Source: an uncultured Pelagibacteraceae bacterium
Lineage (GTDB): Bacteria; Pseudomonadota; Alphaproteobacteria; Pelagibacterales; Pelagibacteraceae
Direction: 5' to 3'
Length of the DNA stretch: 64,000 nucleotides
Assembly: GCA_902598125.1 (NCBI GenBank)
Contig: CACKAJ010000001.1
Coordinates: forward strand, 186,001-250,000
A model generated the notes under the pieces. It saw only the letters and a list, made by a program, of their open reading frames with translations. It made no database searches and was not told the origin of the DNA. The translations under genes were made by a program, and so were the position numbers. How positions within the stretch are numbered: position 1 is the first letter of the stretch; every line of letters begins with the position of its first letter. Shown here piece after piece: positions 18,387 through 27,289 of this stretch.

Positions 18387-19261
18387 TAAAATTTTCTCTC
18401 TAAAATAAATTCTATAGTACTAATTAAATCTTTTGTCTTTTTTCCATGTTTTTTTAATTTAAGCAATATATTTTTCTTCAAATTATTTGCATACAAATAA
18501 GCTTTTTTTTCTCCCATCAACTTTAACAAAGTTGATTTTCCTTTTTTATTATCTTTTTTTACAGGCTTACCCACTAATTTTGCCGATCCTTTATTATCTA
18601 AAAAATCATCAGCTAATTGAAATAGTAATCCTATTTCTTCTCCTAAAACACTCAAAAAATTTTTTTCTCTTTTACTTTTTTTAGCTACAGCACCTACTGC
18701 ATATAAGCAAAAGTTGAATAATTTTCCTGTTTTTTTTTTCTGCATATTAATAATTTGATTAATTGATTTTTTTTTGTTTTCAAATTTTAAATCTAATTCT
18801 TGTCCACCTGCAATTCCAGTATGACCTGAACAACTTGCTAAAGACCTAACTATTTCGCTTTTAATATTTGGTTGAATAGGAAACTTTTTATCTGAAATAA
18901 TTTCAAAAGCTAGGGTAAGCAAAGAACTGCCTGCTAACACAGCTGAAGCCTCTCCGAATTTTATATGAGTTGATGGTTTACCTCTTCTTAAAGAATCATT
19001 ATCCATGCAAGGTAAGTCATCATGAATTAAAGAGTAAGAATGAATACATTCCACTGCTGCACAAATATTTAAAAGCTTTTTTTCACTGACATTAAATATT
19101 TTACCAGTCTCCAATATCAAAGTAGATCTGATCTTTTTGCCTCCAGAAATAACCCCGTATTTCATGGGCTTAACAAGAAGGGTATTCTGTTGTCTATTTA
19201 AAAAATTAATTAAAAATTTATCAATTTTAGATGCGTTCTTTTTGAGTTTTTTTTTAATCAT
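18386..19261 (-). CDS. ispA: Farnesyl diphosphate synthase (short-chain prenyltransferase)
   Basis: Makes geranyl and farnesyl diphosphate from DMAPP and IPP. The proposed protein is 291 aa. The first aspartate-rich motif is DDLPCMDND, with the two-residue insertion typical of bacterial FPP synthases, then RRGKPSTH. The second is DDFLD after GLLFQLA. The frame is open further upstream to 19309, but the ATG at 19261 overlaps the xseB stop by 8 bp and gives a normal N-terminus, so it is preferred. Confidence 0.93.
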   Translation of the reverse strand: MIKKKLKKNASKIDKFLINFLNRQQNTLLVKPMKYGVISGGKKIRSTLILETGKIFNVSEKKLLNICAAVECIHSYSLIHDDLPCMDNDSLRRGKPSTHIKFGEASAVLAGSSLLTLAFEIISDKKFPIQPNIKSEIVRSLASCSGHTGIAGGQELDLKFENKKKSINQIINMQKKKTGKLFNFCLYAVGAVAKKSKREKNFLSVLGEEIGLLFQLADDFLDNKGSAKLVGKPVKKDNKKGKSTLLKLMGEKKAYLYANNLKKNILLKLKKHGKKTKDLISTIEFILERKF

Positions 19262-19466
19262 TTTTTTTTTCTGAAATTTCTTTAAATTTTTTTTTAAACA
19301 TCTCATCAATATGTTTATTTAATTGAATTAACCTAAAATAATCGTTTTCAGACTCGTCTAAATTTGTGGTTTGGTTTTCTAATTTGCTTAATATTTCATC
19401 AATTTCATCTCTTGCTTCTTTTATTGATTTACTTTTTATATCAGCTGGAATATTTTCAATTTTCAT
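19254..19466 (-). CDS. xseB: Exodeoxyribonuclease VII small subunit
   Basis: A 70-aa helical subunit that joins XseA to form exonuclease VII. The core shows ARDEIDEILSKLENQTTNLDES, matching the family's helix-turn-helix hairpin in which an ELE-type segment is followed by a short glutamate-rich helix. The C-terminus is lysine-rich. First gene of xseB-ispA-dxs. Its start is only 21 bp from the divergent sua5 start. Confidence 0.88.
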   Translation of the reverse strand: MKIENIPADIKSKSIKEARDEIDEILSKLENQTTNLDESENDYFRLIQLNKHIDEMFKKKFKEISEKKND

Positions 19467-19487
19467 CTAATAAATAATAATTACATT

Positions 19488-20447
19488 ATGAAAAATAGCT
19501 ATTCAAATATATTTCATTTCAACAAAAAAATTATGAGGAAAACGATTAAAAATTTAAAAAATGGTGACATTGTTGGACTGCCCACAGAAACAGTCTACGG
19601 GCTCGGGGGAAATGCGTACAAAAGTAAATCAGTAAAAAGAATATTTAAACTTAAAGGAAGGCCAATTTTTAATCCACTTATAGTACATTACTACAATTTA
19701 GACAGAGCTATAAATGATGTAGAAATTAATAAAAATGTAAAAATTTTATATAAAAAGTTTTGTCCAGGTCCTGTAACTTTTATTCTTAAGAGAAAACTAA
19801 AATCTAAAATTAATCCTTACGTCTACGCGAAATTAGATACTATAGCTATAAGGTTTCCTAAACATAAAATTACAAGAGCAATTTTAAGGAATATAAATTT
19901 TCCTTTAGCAATGCCAAGTGCAAATAAATCTTTTAATGTGAGTCCAGTTAATCCAATTGACGTATATGAGGAATTTAACAAAAAAATTAATATTATAATA
20001 GACGGTGGTAAATGTAGAGTTGGTATAGAGTCGACAGTGATCGATTTAACTCGAACACCAAAAATTTTGCGTCCAGGAATAATATCTAAAAACGCCATTG
20101 AAAAGACATTAAAATTAAAATTGAAGAATAAAATAAATAATAAAAAAATTAGATCGCCTGGAATGTTAGGAAGGCATTACTCACCTGGAATACCTGTGAC
20201 GATTAATCAAAAAAAATATGATGGAAAGAACGCCTTTATATATCTAGGTTGTCGATATAAAAATAAAAAAAATTTTTTTAGCTTAAGTAAAAAGAAAAAC
20301 TTAACTGAGGCTGCATCAAATTTATATAAAATATTAAGAAAGATTAAAAAGAAGGGATATAAGAAAATTCAGATCACTAAAATTCCAAATATAGGTCCTG
20401 GTATAGCAATTAATGATCGCATAAAACGAGCATCAAAATCAAAATGA
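19488..20447 (+). CDS. Threonylcarbamoyl-AMP synthase (Sua5 form)
   Basis: Makes threonylcarbamoyl-AMP from threonine, bicarbonate and ATP for the t6A37 modification of tRNAs reading ANN codons. The 319-aa length and a C-terminal domain make it the longer Sua5 type rather than TsaC/YrdC. LPTETVYGLGG is at 31-41, the KGRP motif near 56, SANKS near 144, and the linker motif SPGMLGRHYSP at 223-233. The start at 19488 gives the expected ~30-residue lead before the PTETVYG motif. It overlaps the downstream ABC ATPase gene by 4 bp (ATGA). Confidence 0.92.
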   Translation: MKNSYSNIFHFNKKIMRKTIKNLKNGDIVGLPTETVYGLGGNAYKSKSVKRIFKLKGRPIFNPLIVHYYNLDRAINDVEINKNVKILYKKFCPGPVTFILKRKLKSKINPYVYAKLDTIAIRFPKHKITRAILRNINFPLAMPSANKSFNVSPVNPIDVYEEFNKKINIIIDGGKCRVGIESTVIDLTRTPKILRPGIISKNAIEKTLKLKLKNKINNKKIRSPGMLGRHYSPGIPVTINQKKYDGKNAFIYLGCRYKNKKNFFSLSKKKNLTEAASNLYKILRKIKKKGYKKIQITKIPNIGPGIAINDRIKRASKSK

Positions 20448-21178
20448 AATTAGAAGTAAAAAACCTTACAAAAAAATTTAATTCTTTGATCGCCGTAAAA
20501 GACATCAGTTTTACAATAGAGAAAAATAAAACTTTAGGTCTTCTTGGTCCGAATGGATGTGGTAAAACTACATCAATAGGGATGATGTTAGGATTAATTA
20601 CTCCCACAAGTGGACAAATTACAATCGACAAAATTTTTCTAAACCCCAAAAATAGAATTGAATTATTAAGTTTAATGAATTTTGCTTCTCCCTACATTGA
20701 GCTTCCAAAAAAATTAACTGTAAAACAAAATCTTGAGGTTTATGCAAGGTTGTATGGAGTGAAAAATGTTAAAGACAGAATTTCTGAAATGTCTGAAGAC
20801 CTAAATTTAATTAGCTTTCTTGACAAAAAAACTGGTGAACTTTCATCAGGACAAAAAAATCGAGTTTCCCTGGCAAAATCTTTAATAAATAAACCTAAAT
20901 TATTATTTCTTGATGAACCAACAGCCAGTTTAGATCCCGATGTCGGTGATTTTGTCAGAGCTTATTTAGAAAAATATAAAGAAGAAAACGAACTGACAAT
21001 ATTATTGGCCTCACATAACATGAAAGAAGTTGAAAGATTATGTGACAGTATTGTTATGATGAAAAAAGGTGAGATTGTTGATAGAGGCACTTGTCAACAA
21101 CTTATCACAAAGCATGGAAGAGAAAATTTAGAGGAAACTTTTTTAAAAATTGCTAGGAGTAAAAATGAACTGGGATAA
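20444..21178 (+). CDS. ABC transporter ATP-binding protein (ABC-2 exporter)
   Basis: The 244-aa nucleotide-binding subunit of an ABC-2 exporter. Walker A GPNGCGKTT is at 35-43, the signature LSSGQ at 133-137, Walker B LLFLDEP at 153-159 with the catalytic Glu, and the switch His191 in ASHNMKE. The class exports drugs, lipids or polysaccharide. The following gene encodes the permease and overlaps by 14 bp. The substrate is unknown; nearby glycosyltransferases suggest a glycan or glycolipid, which is inference. Confidence 0.93.
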   Translation: MKLEVKNLTKKFNSLIAVKDISFTIEKNKTLGLLGPNGCGKTTSIGMMLGLITPTSGQITIDKIFLNPKNRIELLSLMNFASPYIELPKKLTVKQNLEVYARLYGVKNVKDRISEMSEDLNLISFLDKKTGELSSGQKNRVSLAKSLINKPKLLFLDEPTASLDPDVGDFVRAYLEKYKEENELTILLASHNMKEVERLCDSIVMMKKGEIVDRGTCQQLITKHGRENLEETFLKIARSKNELG

Positions 21179-21956
21179 AATTTACGCACTTAGCTTGAGA
21201 CATGTTTACCTTATTAAAGACTCTTTTCCTAGAATATTAGATTTAATTTATTGGCCAACTATTCAAATTTTCCTTTGGGGTTTTATATCAAAATTTTTTA
21301 CATTAACTTCTTCATTTTATGAAAACACAGTTGGAATTATTTTAAGTGCTGCAATACTTTATGATTTTTTATTTAGGTCAAGTATTAGTTATAACATGAT
21401 GTTCTTAGAGGAAATTTGGAGTAGAAATTTTACAAATTTATTTATAGCACCAATTAAATTAAGTGAAATTATCGCATCTTTAACTCTTACAGCAATATTC
21501 AGGACTCTAATTGGTTTAGTACCTGCAACACTTATAGCTATTCCTTTATTTGGTGTTTCAATCTTCAAAATAGGGATCCCACTGATATTTCTATTAATTT
21601 CATTATACGTATTCGGAGTAACATTAGGTCTTTTGGTAACGTCTGGTTTAGTAAGATTTGGGCCTTCTTTTGAAAATATTGCCTGGGCTAGTTTATTTTT
21701 TTTAGCTCCATTGGGTTGCATTTATTATCCATTAGATATTCTTCCTAATTGGCTACAGATTTTTGCCGAACTACTTCCTCTTGTGTACATTTTTGAGGAA
21801 ATGAGAAATATACTTATATATGATATCATAAAAATTTCTCAAATATTAAAAGCGATTTTAATTTCATTTATATATTTTGTATTAGGAGTTATTATCTTTT
21901 ATATGTCTTACAAAGGAGCCAAAGAAAGAGGTAATTTACTTAATATTGGTGAATAA
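21165..21956 (+). CDS. ABC-2 type permease
   Basis: The 263-aa membrane subunit with about six predicted spans (for example IFLWGFISKFF, ILSAAILYDFLF, LIGLVPATLIAIPLFG, IPLIFLLISLYVFGVTLGLLV, IAWASLFFLAPLGCIYYPLDILP, AILISFIYFVLGVIIFYMSYKG). The LDILPNWLQIFAELLPLVYIFEE segment is characteristic of the ABC-2 family (NodJ/DrrB type). The frame could open from TTG at 21150, but AGGAG lies just ahead of the ATG at 21165, which is preferred. Partner of the preceding ATPase. Confidence 0.9.
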   Translation: MNWDKIYALSLRHVYLIKDSFPRILDLIYWPTIQIFLWGFISKFFTLTSSFYENTVGIILSAAILYDFLFRSSISYNMMFLEEIWSRNFTNLFIAPIKLSEIIASLTLTAIFRTLIGLVPATLIAIPLFGVSIFKIGIPLIFLLISLYVFGVTLGLLVTSGLVRFGPSFENIAWASLFFLAPLGCIYYPLDILPNWLQIFAELLPLVYIFEEMRNILIYDIIKISQILKAILISFIYFVLGVIIFYMSYKGAKERGNLLNIGE

Positions 21957-21958
21957 TT

Positions 21959-22666
21959 ATGCATAAACATATTGATCAAATCAAAAAAAATGAATCTGCG
22001 CCTAAAATAATTAGAAATCTCTTTTCTAAAAATGAAATTGATAAATTTATGAATTTATATAATGAACTGCCTATAACTGTGCATAATAAAAAACAAAACG
22101 TAATTAAAAAAAGATGGTTGATTGATTATAGCAGAGAACTGGAAGAGTTGTTTTATAAAAGACTGTCTGATCATATCGGTGACTTTAAATATGATAATCT
22201 TAAAAGTGATGATGGAACAGATATACTTGGTCTATTTCAAGAAAGTTATAATCCAATCGGACTACATATTGATGGCGGGTTTAATTTTGAGGATTTAATT
22301 TATAAACAAAGTCTTATTCCGCTCACACCAGTTGGAAGTACGGTAATTTTTAAAAATAGATTTTATGGACAGTCAACAAACTTCACAACTGACGAAAATG
22401 AGCTTCAAATAAAAAAATTGAATTATGGGCAAAATAAAAGATCATCTGAACATATAGGTCTTTTTGGAAATAAAAAATTTGATGAAGAAATTCATAAAAA
22501 ATATCTAAATCATGAAAAAATTGAGAATCTTGTTGGACTTGAAATTGAACTTGTTTATAAGTGGGAGTTAGGTTCAATGTTAATTTTCGATAGAACAAAT
22601 CTTCACTGTTCATCTTCAGTCATTGAAGGAAAAAAAATTGGTTTAACAACTTTTACTAAGAAATAA
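21959..22666 (+). CDS. Putative 2-oxoglutarate/Fe(II)-dependent oxygenase
   Basis: A 235-aa protein whose second half resembles a double-stranded beta-helix oxygenase. GLHIDGGF gives an HxD pair (His103, Asp105), and FDRTNLHCSSSVIEGKKIGLTTF gives a distal His216 followed ten residues later by basic Lys226, the layout of a 2-His-1-carboxylate iron site with a 2OG-binding basic residue. It follows the ABC permease by 2 bp and precedes a GT17 enzyme. It might hydroxylate a lipid, sugar or amino acid; the substrate is unknown. The family assignment rests on motif spacing only. Confidence 0.55.
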   Translation: MHKHIDQIKKNESAPKIIRNLFSKNEIDKFMNLYNELPITVHNKKQNVIKKRWLIDYSRELEELFYKRLSDHIGDFKYDNLKSDDGTDILGLFQESYNPIGLHIDGGFNFEDLIYKQSLIPLTPVGSTVIFKNRFYGQSTNFTTDENELQIKKLNYGQNKRSSEHIGLFGNKKFDEEIHKKYLNHEKIENLVGLEIELVYKWELGSMLIFDRTNLHCSSSVIEGKKIGLTTFTKK

Positions 22667-22672
22667 TTTTAA

Positions 22673-23479
22673 ATGGCAATATACGATTGTTTTCAATATT
22701 TTAATGAAGACCACATAGTTGACTTAAGACTTAATATTTTAAATGAAAAAGTTGACTATTTTGTTATATCGGAGTCAACCAAAACGCATCAAGGAAAAGA
22801 CAAAAAACTAAATTTTGATATTAAAAATTTTAAAAAATATCAAAATAAAATAAAATATATTGTTGCTGATTTCGAAAAGGAGCACAAATTTCAAAACCAT
22901 ATTGGGGGAGAGTCAATAATTGAACAACATCAAAGAAATACTCTTTCTAATGGATTTAAAAATGCAGATGATAGTGATTTGATCATATTATCTGACTCGG
23001 ATGAGATACCTGACCTAAGTAAACTGAGTCAAATTAAACCAAAAACTAAATACACTGCATTTTCTCAAATGATGTTTATGTATAAAATTAATCTTCAAAA
23101 TATTCAAGAAAGTGGCTGGATAGGATCAAAAGTATGTAAAAAAAAACATTTTCCTACTCCACAAAAATTACGAGATATGAAATTCAAAAACTTTAAATTT
23201 TGGCGTTTTGATAAATTTAATCAACAAATAATTAAGGGTGGATGGCATTTTTCTTTTCTTCAAACTCCACAAGGTATATCAGAAAAAATTAAATCCTATT
23301 CTCATGGAGAATTCAATGTTGAAAGTAATACTAATGAAGAAAAAATAAAAAAAAAAATTGAAGAAGGTCGAGATATTTTTGATAGAGGTTTTGATTTAAA
23401 AAAAATTGAAATTGATAGCTCTTTTCCAGAATATATTGTAAAAAACCAAGCAAATCTTAAAAATTGGATTATCTCATGA
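22673..23479 (+). CDS. Glycosyltransferase family 17-like protein
   Basis: A 268-aa protein resembling GT17, the family of beta-1,4-N-acetylglucosaminyltransferase III. It has the opening IYDCFQYFNEDHIVDLRLNIL, DYFVISESTKTHQGK near 28-42, LSDSDEIPDL at 107-115 carrying the DxD-type metal site (Asp108, Asp110), and GGWHFSFLQTP near 180. No membrane anchor is visible, so it probably acts in the cytoplasm on an envelope glycan precursor. Its stop overlaps the galE start (ATGA). Donor and acceptor are unknown. Confidence 0.8.
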   Translation: MAIYDCFQYFNEDHIVDLRLNILNEKVDYFVISESTKTHQGKDKKLNFDIKNFKKYQNKIKYIVADFEKEHKFQNHIGGESIIEQHQRNTLSNGFKNADDSDLIILSDSDEIPDLSKLSQIKPKTKYTAFSQMMFMYKINLQNIQESGWIGSKVCKKKHFPTPQKLRDMKFKNFKFWRFDKFNQQIIKGGWHFSFLQTPQGISEKIKSYSHGEFNVESNTNEEKIKKKIEEGRDIFDRGFDLKKIEIDSSFPEYIVKNQANLKNWIIS

Positions 23480-24450
23480 ACGTTTTATTGACTGGAGGAG
23501 CTGGATATATAGGAAGTCACATCTGCAACACGATTGTGGATCTTGGTTATAAAGTTTTAACAATAGATAATTTAAGCACTGGGAATAAAAATTTGATACC
23601 ACAAGGTGTCGAACTTATTAATTCAGATATTGCAGATGAAAAAGCTATTAATTCTATTTTAAAAAAGAATAAATTTGATGTTGTAATGCACTTAGCAGCA
23701 TTTACAAGAGTCGGGGAGTCTGTACGAGAACCAGAAAAATATCAATTAAATAACTTTGAAAAAGCAAAAATTTTTGTCGATACTTGTTTAAAAAATAATT
23801 TAAAAAAGTTTATCTTTTCATCTACAGGATCAGTTTATGGAAATTTAGAAAAAAATATAAATATAAAAGAAAATGAACCTACAAAACCCATAAATCCTTA
23901 TTCCGAGTCTAAACTTAAATTCGAAAAATATTTAATTAAAGAAACAAAAAAGAATAATGCCTCTTGTACTATCTTACGTTATTTTAATGTGGCTGGAGCT
24001 GATCTACAAAAAAGAACTGGATTAATATCTAATCCTGATAATTTAATTAAGGCTGTTTGTGAAGTAGCAGTCAAAAAAAGAGAAAAATTAATAATTAATG
24101 GAAACGATTATAAAACAAAAGATGGAACACCAATCAGAGATTTTATTCACGTTTTAGATTTAGCTGATATTCACATCTTAGTAGCTAAATCCTTATCTAA
24201 AATAAAAGAAAATGAAATTTATAATTGTGGATACGGTGTAGGATTTTCTATTATGGATGTAATTAAAGAAATGAACTCAATTATTGGATCTGAAATACCA
24301 ATTGAATTTGGTTCTAGAAGGAAAGGTGATGCTGTTTATTCTGTTGCGGACAACGAAAAATTTTTGCAAAAATTTAATTGGAAACCGAAATATAATAATT
24401 TAAAGATCATTTTAGAGAGTGCTTTAAAATGGGAGCAAAGTTTAAAATAG
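23476..24450 (+). CDS. galE: UDP-glucose 4-epimerase
   Basis: Extended short-chain dehydrogenase that interconverts UDP-glucose and UDP-galactose (or the N-acetyl forms). It is 324 aa from the ATG at 23476; an in-frame TTG at 23464 lies inside the previous gene and is rejected. The NAD-binding TGGAGYIGSH is at residues 6-15, DNLSTG near 35, the catalytic S-x-Y-x3-K set is SSTGSVYG with YSESK, and RYFNVAGAD and GTPIRDFIHV are conserved. It provides the hexose donor for neighbouring transferases. Confidence 0.92.
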   Translation: MNVLLTGGAGYIGSHICNTIVDLGYKVLTIDNLSTGNKNLIPQGVELINSDIADEKAINSILKKNKFDVVMHLAAFTRVGESVREPEKYQLNNFEKAKIFVDTCLKNNLKKFIFSSTGSVYGNLEKNINIKENEPTKPINPYSESKLKFEKYLIKETKKNNASCTILRYFNVAGADLQKRTGLISNPDNLIKAVCEVAVKKREKLIINGNDYKTKDGTPIRDFIHVLDLADIHILVAKSLSKIKENEIYNCGYGVGFSIMDVIKEMNSIIGSEIPIEFGSRRKGDAVYSVADNEKFLQKFNWKPKYNNLKIILESALKWEQSLK

Positions 24451-24451
24451 A

Positions 24452-25267
24452 ATGAGCAATATAATAATTACTCCAGCTATAGGCATGCCGGCAAATGATA
24501 TAGTTTTATTTTTAGCTTCTTTACGTAGATTTTACAATGGTCAAGTGCTTTTTTTTGTAGGTAAAAATGATGTACAATTAAAAAAGAATATTAAATATTA
24601 TGACTCTTCTTATTTGGAGGTAGATTCTCATAAACATGAAATCATTATTAAGAGATATAAAATTCTGATTGATTACTTGAAAGAAAAAAAAAGTATTAGT
24701 AATATTTTTTTTTGCGATAGTAGAGATATTTATTTTCAATCAGACCCTTTTAAATACGGTTATGAAGGCTCTATTAATTTTTTTTCGGAGGAAACAAATA
24801 TTGAAGATTGTGCCATAAATTCACAATGGATGAGAAAAACTCTTGGAAAAGATATTTTTTTAGAACTTAGAAAAAAACATATTGTTTGCTGCGGCACTGT
24901 TATGGGAAAAATTGATGCATTTCTTGAATATGCTATTGAAATGGACACTATGTCAAAAAAATTTCCATATAAAAAAAGATTGAAGTATTTGTTAACATTC
25001 AGGAGAGATAAAGAAGGTAGAGGTTGCGATCAATCTTATGCTGCATATCTAATTTATAAAAAAATTTTGAGAAATATTAAAATTTATAGTAACTCTCAAG
25101 GCCCAGTTGCTACTGTTTATCATCTTAATAGGTATAATTTTAATGATAAGAACCAATTGGTTAATGATAAAAATGAGCCTTATCTTGTTGTCCATCAATA
25201 CGATAAAAGATGGGACGAGTTTAAGAATAGTGTAAACAAACTTAAAAAAGAACTTGATATTAGTTAG
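24452..25267 (+). CDS. Putative glycosyltransferase, DxxD type
   Basis: A 271-aa protein. IFFCDSRDIYFQSDPF (85-100) looks like the metal/nucleotide-sugar site of GT-A enzymes that read D-x-R-D (Asp89, Asp92), and CCGTVMGK and GCDQSYAAYLIY resemble the later motifs of such enzymes. It starts one base after the galE stop, so it belongs to the same run, and ends 17 bp before tRNA-Arg. I could not place it in a named GT family with certainty. Confidence 0.65.
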   Translation: MSNIIITPAIGMPANDIVLFLASLRRFYNGQVLFFVGKNDVQLKKNIKYYDSSYLEVDSHKHEIIIKRYKILIDYLKEKKSISNIFFCDSRDIYFQSDPFKYGYEGSINFFSEETNIEDCAINSQWMRKTLGKDIFLELRKKHIVCCGTVMGKIDAFLEYAIEMDTMSKKFPYKKRLKYLLTFRRDKEGRGCDQSYAAYLIYKKILRNIKIYSNSQGPVATVYHLNRYNFNDKNQLVNDKNEPYLVVHQYDKRWDEFKNSVNKLKKELDIS

Positions 25268-25283
25268 AATAAATTTTTTTAAA

Positions 25284-25357
25284 TGCGCCCGGAAGGAGTC
25301 GAACCCTCAACCTTCTGATCCGAAGTCAGACGCTCTATCCAGTTGAGCTACAAGCGC
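25284..25357 (-). tRNA. tRNA-Arg(TCG)
   Basis: A 74-nt cloverleaf. The acceptor arm GCGCTTG pairs with CGGGCGC with two G:U pairs. The anticodon arm TCTGA-CTTCGGA-TCAGA gives anticodon TCG. The T loop is TTCGACT. CCA is not encoded, unlike the other three tRNAs in this window. It marks the right end of the ABC-glycosyltransferase run, with its 3' end facing that cluster. Confidence 0.93.
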
Positions 25358-25381
25358 ATATGTTATGTTTTAAATAAATAG

Positions 25382-26362
25382 ATGAATAAAACAACTACTT
25401 TTTTTGCTGAAAATAAGGATAATAATTTAAGATTAGATAAATTTCTTACTGCTAAATTGAAAAATTTTACTAGGTCCCAAATTAAAAAGATAATCACTTC
25501 TGCAAATGTAAAAATTAATAATCGTATTGTTACATCTGCATCAGAAAAGATTAAAAAAGGAAGCAAAATTAATGTTGAAATAAAAAAGAGTAAAACTCAA
25601 AAATTAAAGCCATTTAAATTGAGTCTTGACATTATCTTTGAGGATCAAGATATAATAATTTTAAATAAACCAAGTGGCCTAACAGTTCATCCAGGTGCAG
25701 GAAATTTTGAAAAAACATTAGTTAATGCTTTAGTTTACAAATATAAAAATAATTTATCCGATATAAATAGTGAATTGAGACCCGGCATAGTTCATAGAAT
25801 TGATAAAAATACCAGCGGAATTTTGGTAATTGCAAAAAATAATTTTGCTCACTCAGATTTAGGAAAACAATTTAGTAATCATACAATTAAAAGGAAATAT
25901 CAATGTTTAATTTGGGGAGTAATTCGACCCCTTAATGGACGCATAGAAACCCTGATTACAAGAAATAAAAAAAATAGACAATTAATGATGGCAAGTGATA
26001 TCAATGGTAAAAAAGCTGTCACTAATTATAAAACATTAAAAGTTTTTAATATCAAAGATGTTCCAAAAATAAGCTTATTAGAATGTGAATTAGAAACGGG
26101 TAGAACGCATCAAATTAGAGTACATTTAAAATATAAAGGAACATCAATTCTTGGGGATGAACAATACGGAAGAAAAAACTTAAAATTTAAAAAAATAAAA
26201 GATGATTTTCTTAAAAAATTATTAAATCTTAATGGACAGGCCTTGCATGCTAAAACGTTAGAATTTACTCACCCAACTAAAAAGAAATGGGTTAATTTTG
26301 AGTCTAAATTACCTATTGATTTTAAAAAAATGCTAGAATTATTAAATAATCTAAGTAGTTGA
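25382..26362 (+). CDS. rluD: 23S rRNA pseudouridine synthase RluD-like
   Basis: Isomerises uridines in helix 69 of 23S rRNA (family function). It is 326 aa with an N-terminal S4 RNA-binding domain (about 15-75: LRLDKFLTAKLKNFTRSQIKKII) and the RluA catalytic motif GIVHRIDKNTSGILV with Asp141. LETGRTHQIRVHL near 240 is conserved. It is followed 30 bp later by rpoH. RluC specificity cannot be excluded from sequence alone. Confidence 0.9.
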   Translation: MNKTTTFFAENKDNNLRLDKFLTAKLKNFTRSQIKKIITSANVKINNRIVTSASEKIKKGSKINVEIKKSKTQKLKPFKLSLDIIFEDQDIIILNKPSGLTVHPGAGNFEKTLVNALVYKYKNNLSDINSELRPGIVHRIDKNTSGILVIAKNNFAHSDLGKQFSNHTIKRKYQCLIWGVIRPLNGRIETLITRNKKNRQLMMASDINGKKAVTNYKTLKVFNIKDVPKISLLECELETGRTHQIRVHLKYKGTSILGDEQYGRKNLKFKKIKDDFLKKLLNLNGQALHAKTLEFTHPTKKKWVNFESKLPIDFKKMLELLNNLSS

Positions 26363-26392
26363 AAAAAAAAAAATAATATATAATTCTTAATT

Positions 26393-27289
26393 ATGAGTAC
26401 AAAAAATCAGCTTAATAATTTGCCTGTGCCATCTGTAGGTGGTTTATCAGTGTATCTTGCACAAATTAAAAAGTTTCCAATGTTAGATGCGGAAGAGGAA
26501 TATATGTTAGCTAAAAATTGGAGAGAAAATGGAAATCTTAAAGCTGCTCATAAACTAGTTACTAGTCATTTAAGATTAGTGGCTAAAATAGCAATGGGTT
26601 ATAGAGGATATGGTTTACCGGTTAATGAGCTAATTTCTGAGGGAAATTTAGGACTTATGCAAGCAGTAAAAAAATTTGATCCTGACAAAGGTTTTAGATT
26701 AGCAACATACGCAATGTGGTGGATTAAAGCAGCAATACAAGAATATGTATTGAGATCATGGAGTTTAGTTAAAATGGGCACAACAACAGCTCAAAAAAAA
26801 TTATTTTTTAATTTAAAAAAACTTAAAAATCAGATTGCTCCTGGTCAAGAGGGTGATTTAAAAGATGATCAAGTTAATGAAATTTCAAAAAGATTAGACG
26901 TTGACTCGCAAGAAGTAGTTAATATGAACCGCAGAATGATGGGGCAAGAAAAATCTCTGAATGATCCAATTAAAAGCGGAGAAGCAGATGAATGGCAAGA
27001 TTGGTTGGTTGACGATAGTCTTGATCAAGAACTCTTAATTTCTCAAAAACAAGAATACGATGACAAAAAAGAACTTTTGGATAGTGCGATGAAAATACTT
27101 AATGATAGAGAGAAAGAAATAATTAATGCTAGAAGACTTGCAGAAGAGCCAAAGACCTTAGAGGAATTAAGTAAAAAGTATAAAATTAGCAGAGAAAGAA
27201 TAAGGCAAATTGAAACTAAAGCATTCGAAAAATTACAAAAATCAATGATTAACGCAAGTAAATCAAAAAATTTATTACCTGCTAACTAA
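26393..27289 (+). CDS. rpoH: Heat-shock sigma factor sigma-32
   Basis: Alternative RNA polymerase sigma factor for the heat-shock regulon. It is 298 aa. Region 2 shows [42 protein letters not shown] and [22 protein letters not shown]; the RpoH box [12 protein letters not shown] follows, separating it from RpoD. Region 4 helix-turn-helix is [28 protein letters not shown]. The 30-base leader is too short for the folded thermosensor seen in enteric rpoH. Overlaps purA 3' to 3' by 4 bp. Confidence 0.95.
   Translation: MSTKNQLNNLPVPSVGGLSVYLAQIKKFPMLDAEEEYMLAKNWRENGNLKAAHKLVTSHLRLVAKIAMGYRGYGLPVNELISEGNLGLMQAVKKFDPDKGFRLATYAMWWIKAAIQEYVLRSWSLVKMGTTTAQKKLFFNLKKLKNQIAPGQEGDLKDDQVNEISKRLDVDSQEVVNMNRRMMGQEKSLNDPIKSGEADEWQDWLVDDSLDQELLISQKQEYDDKKELLDSAMKILNDREKEIINARRLAEEPKTLEELSKKYKISRERIRQIETKAFEKLQKSMINASKSKNLLPAN

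Noticed and set aside
19262-19309. Longer ispA start
   Set aside because: The extra 16 residues lie within the end of xseB and are low-complexity lysine and phenylalanine; the ATG at 19261 gives the usual overlap.
26363-26392. RNA thermometer ahead of rpoH
   Set aside because: The spacer from rluD is 30 bases of A/T with no complementarity covering the start codon.
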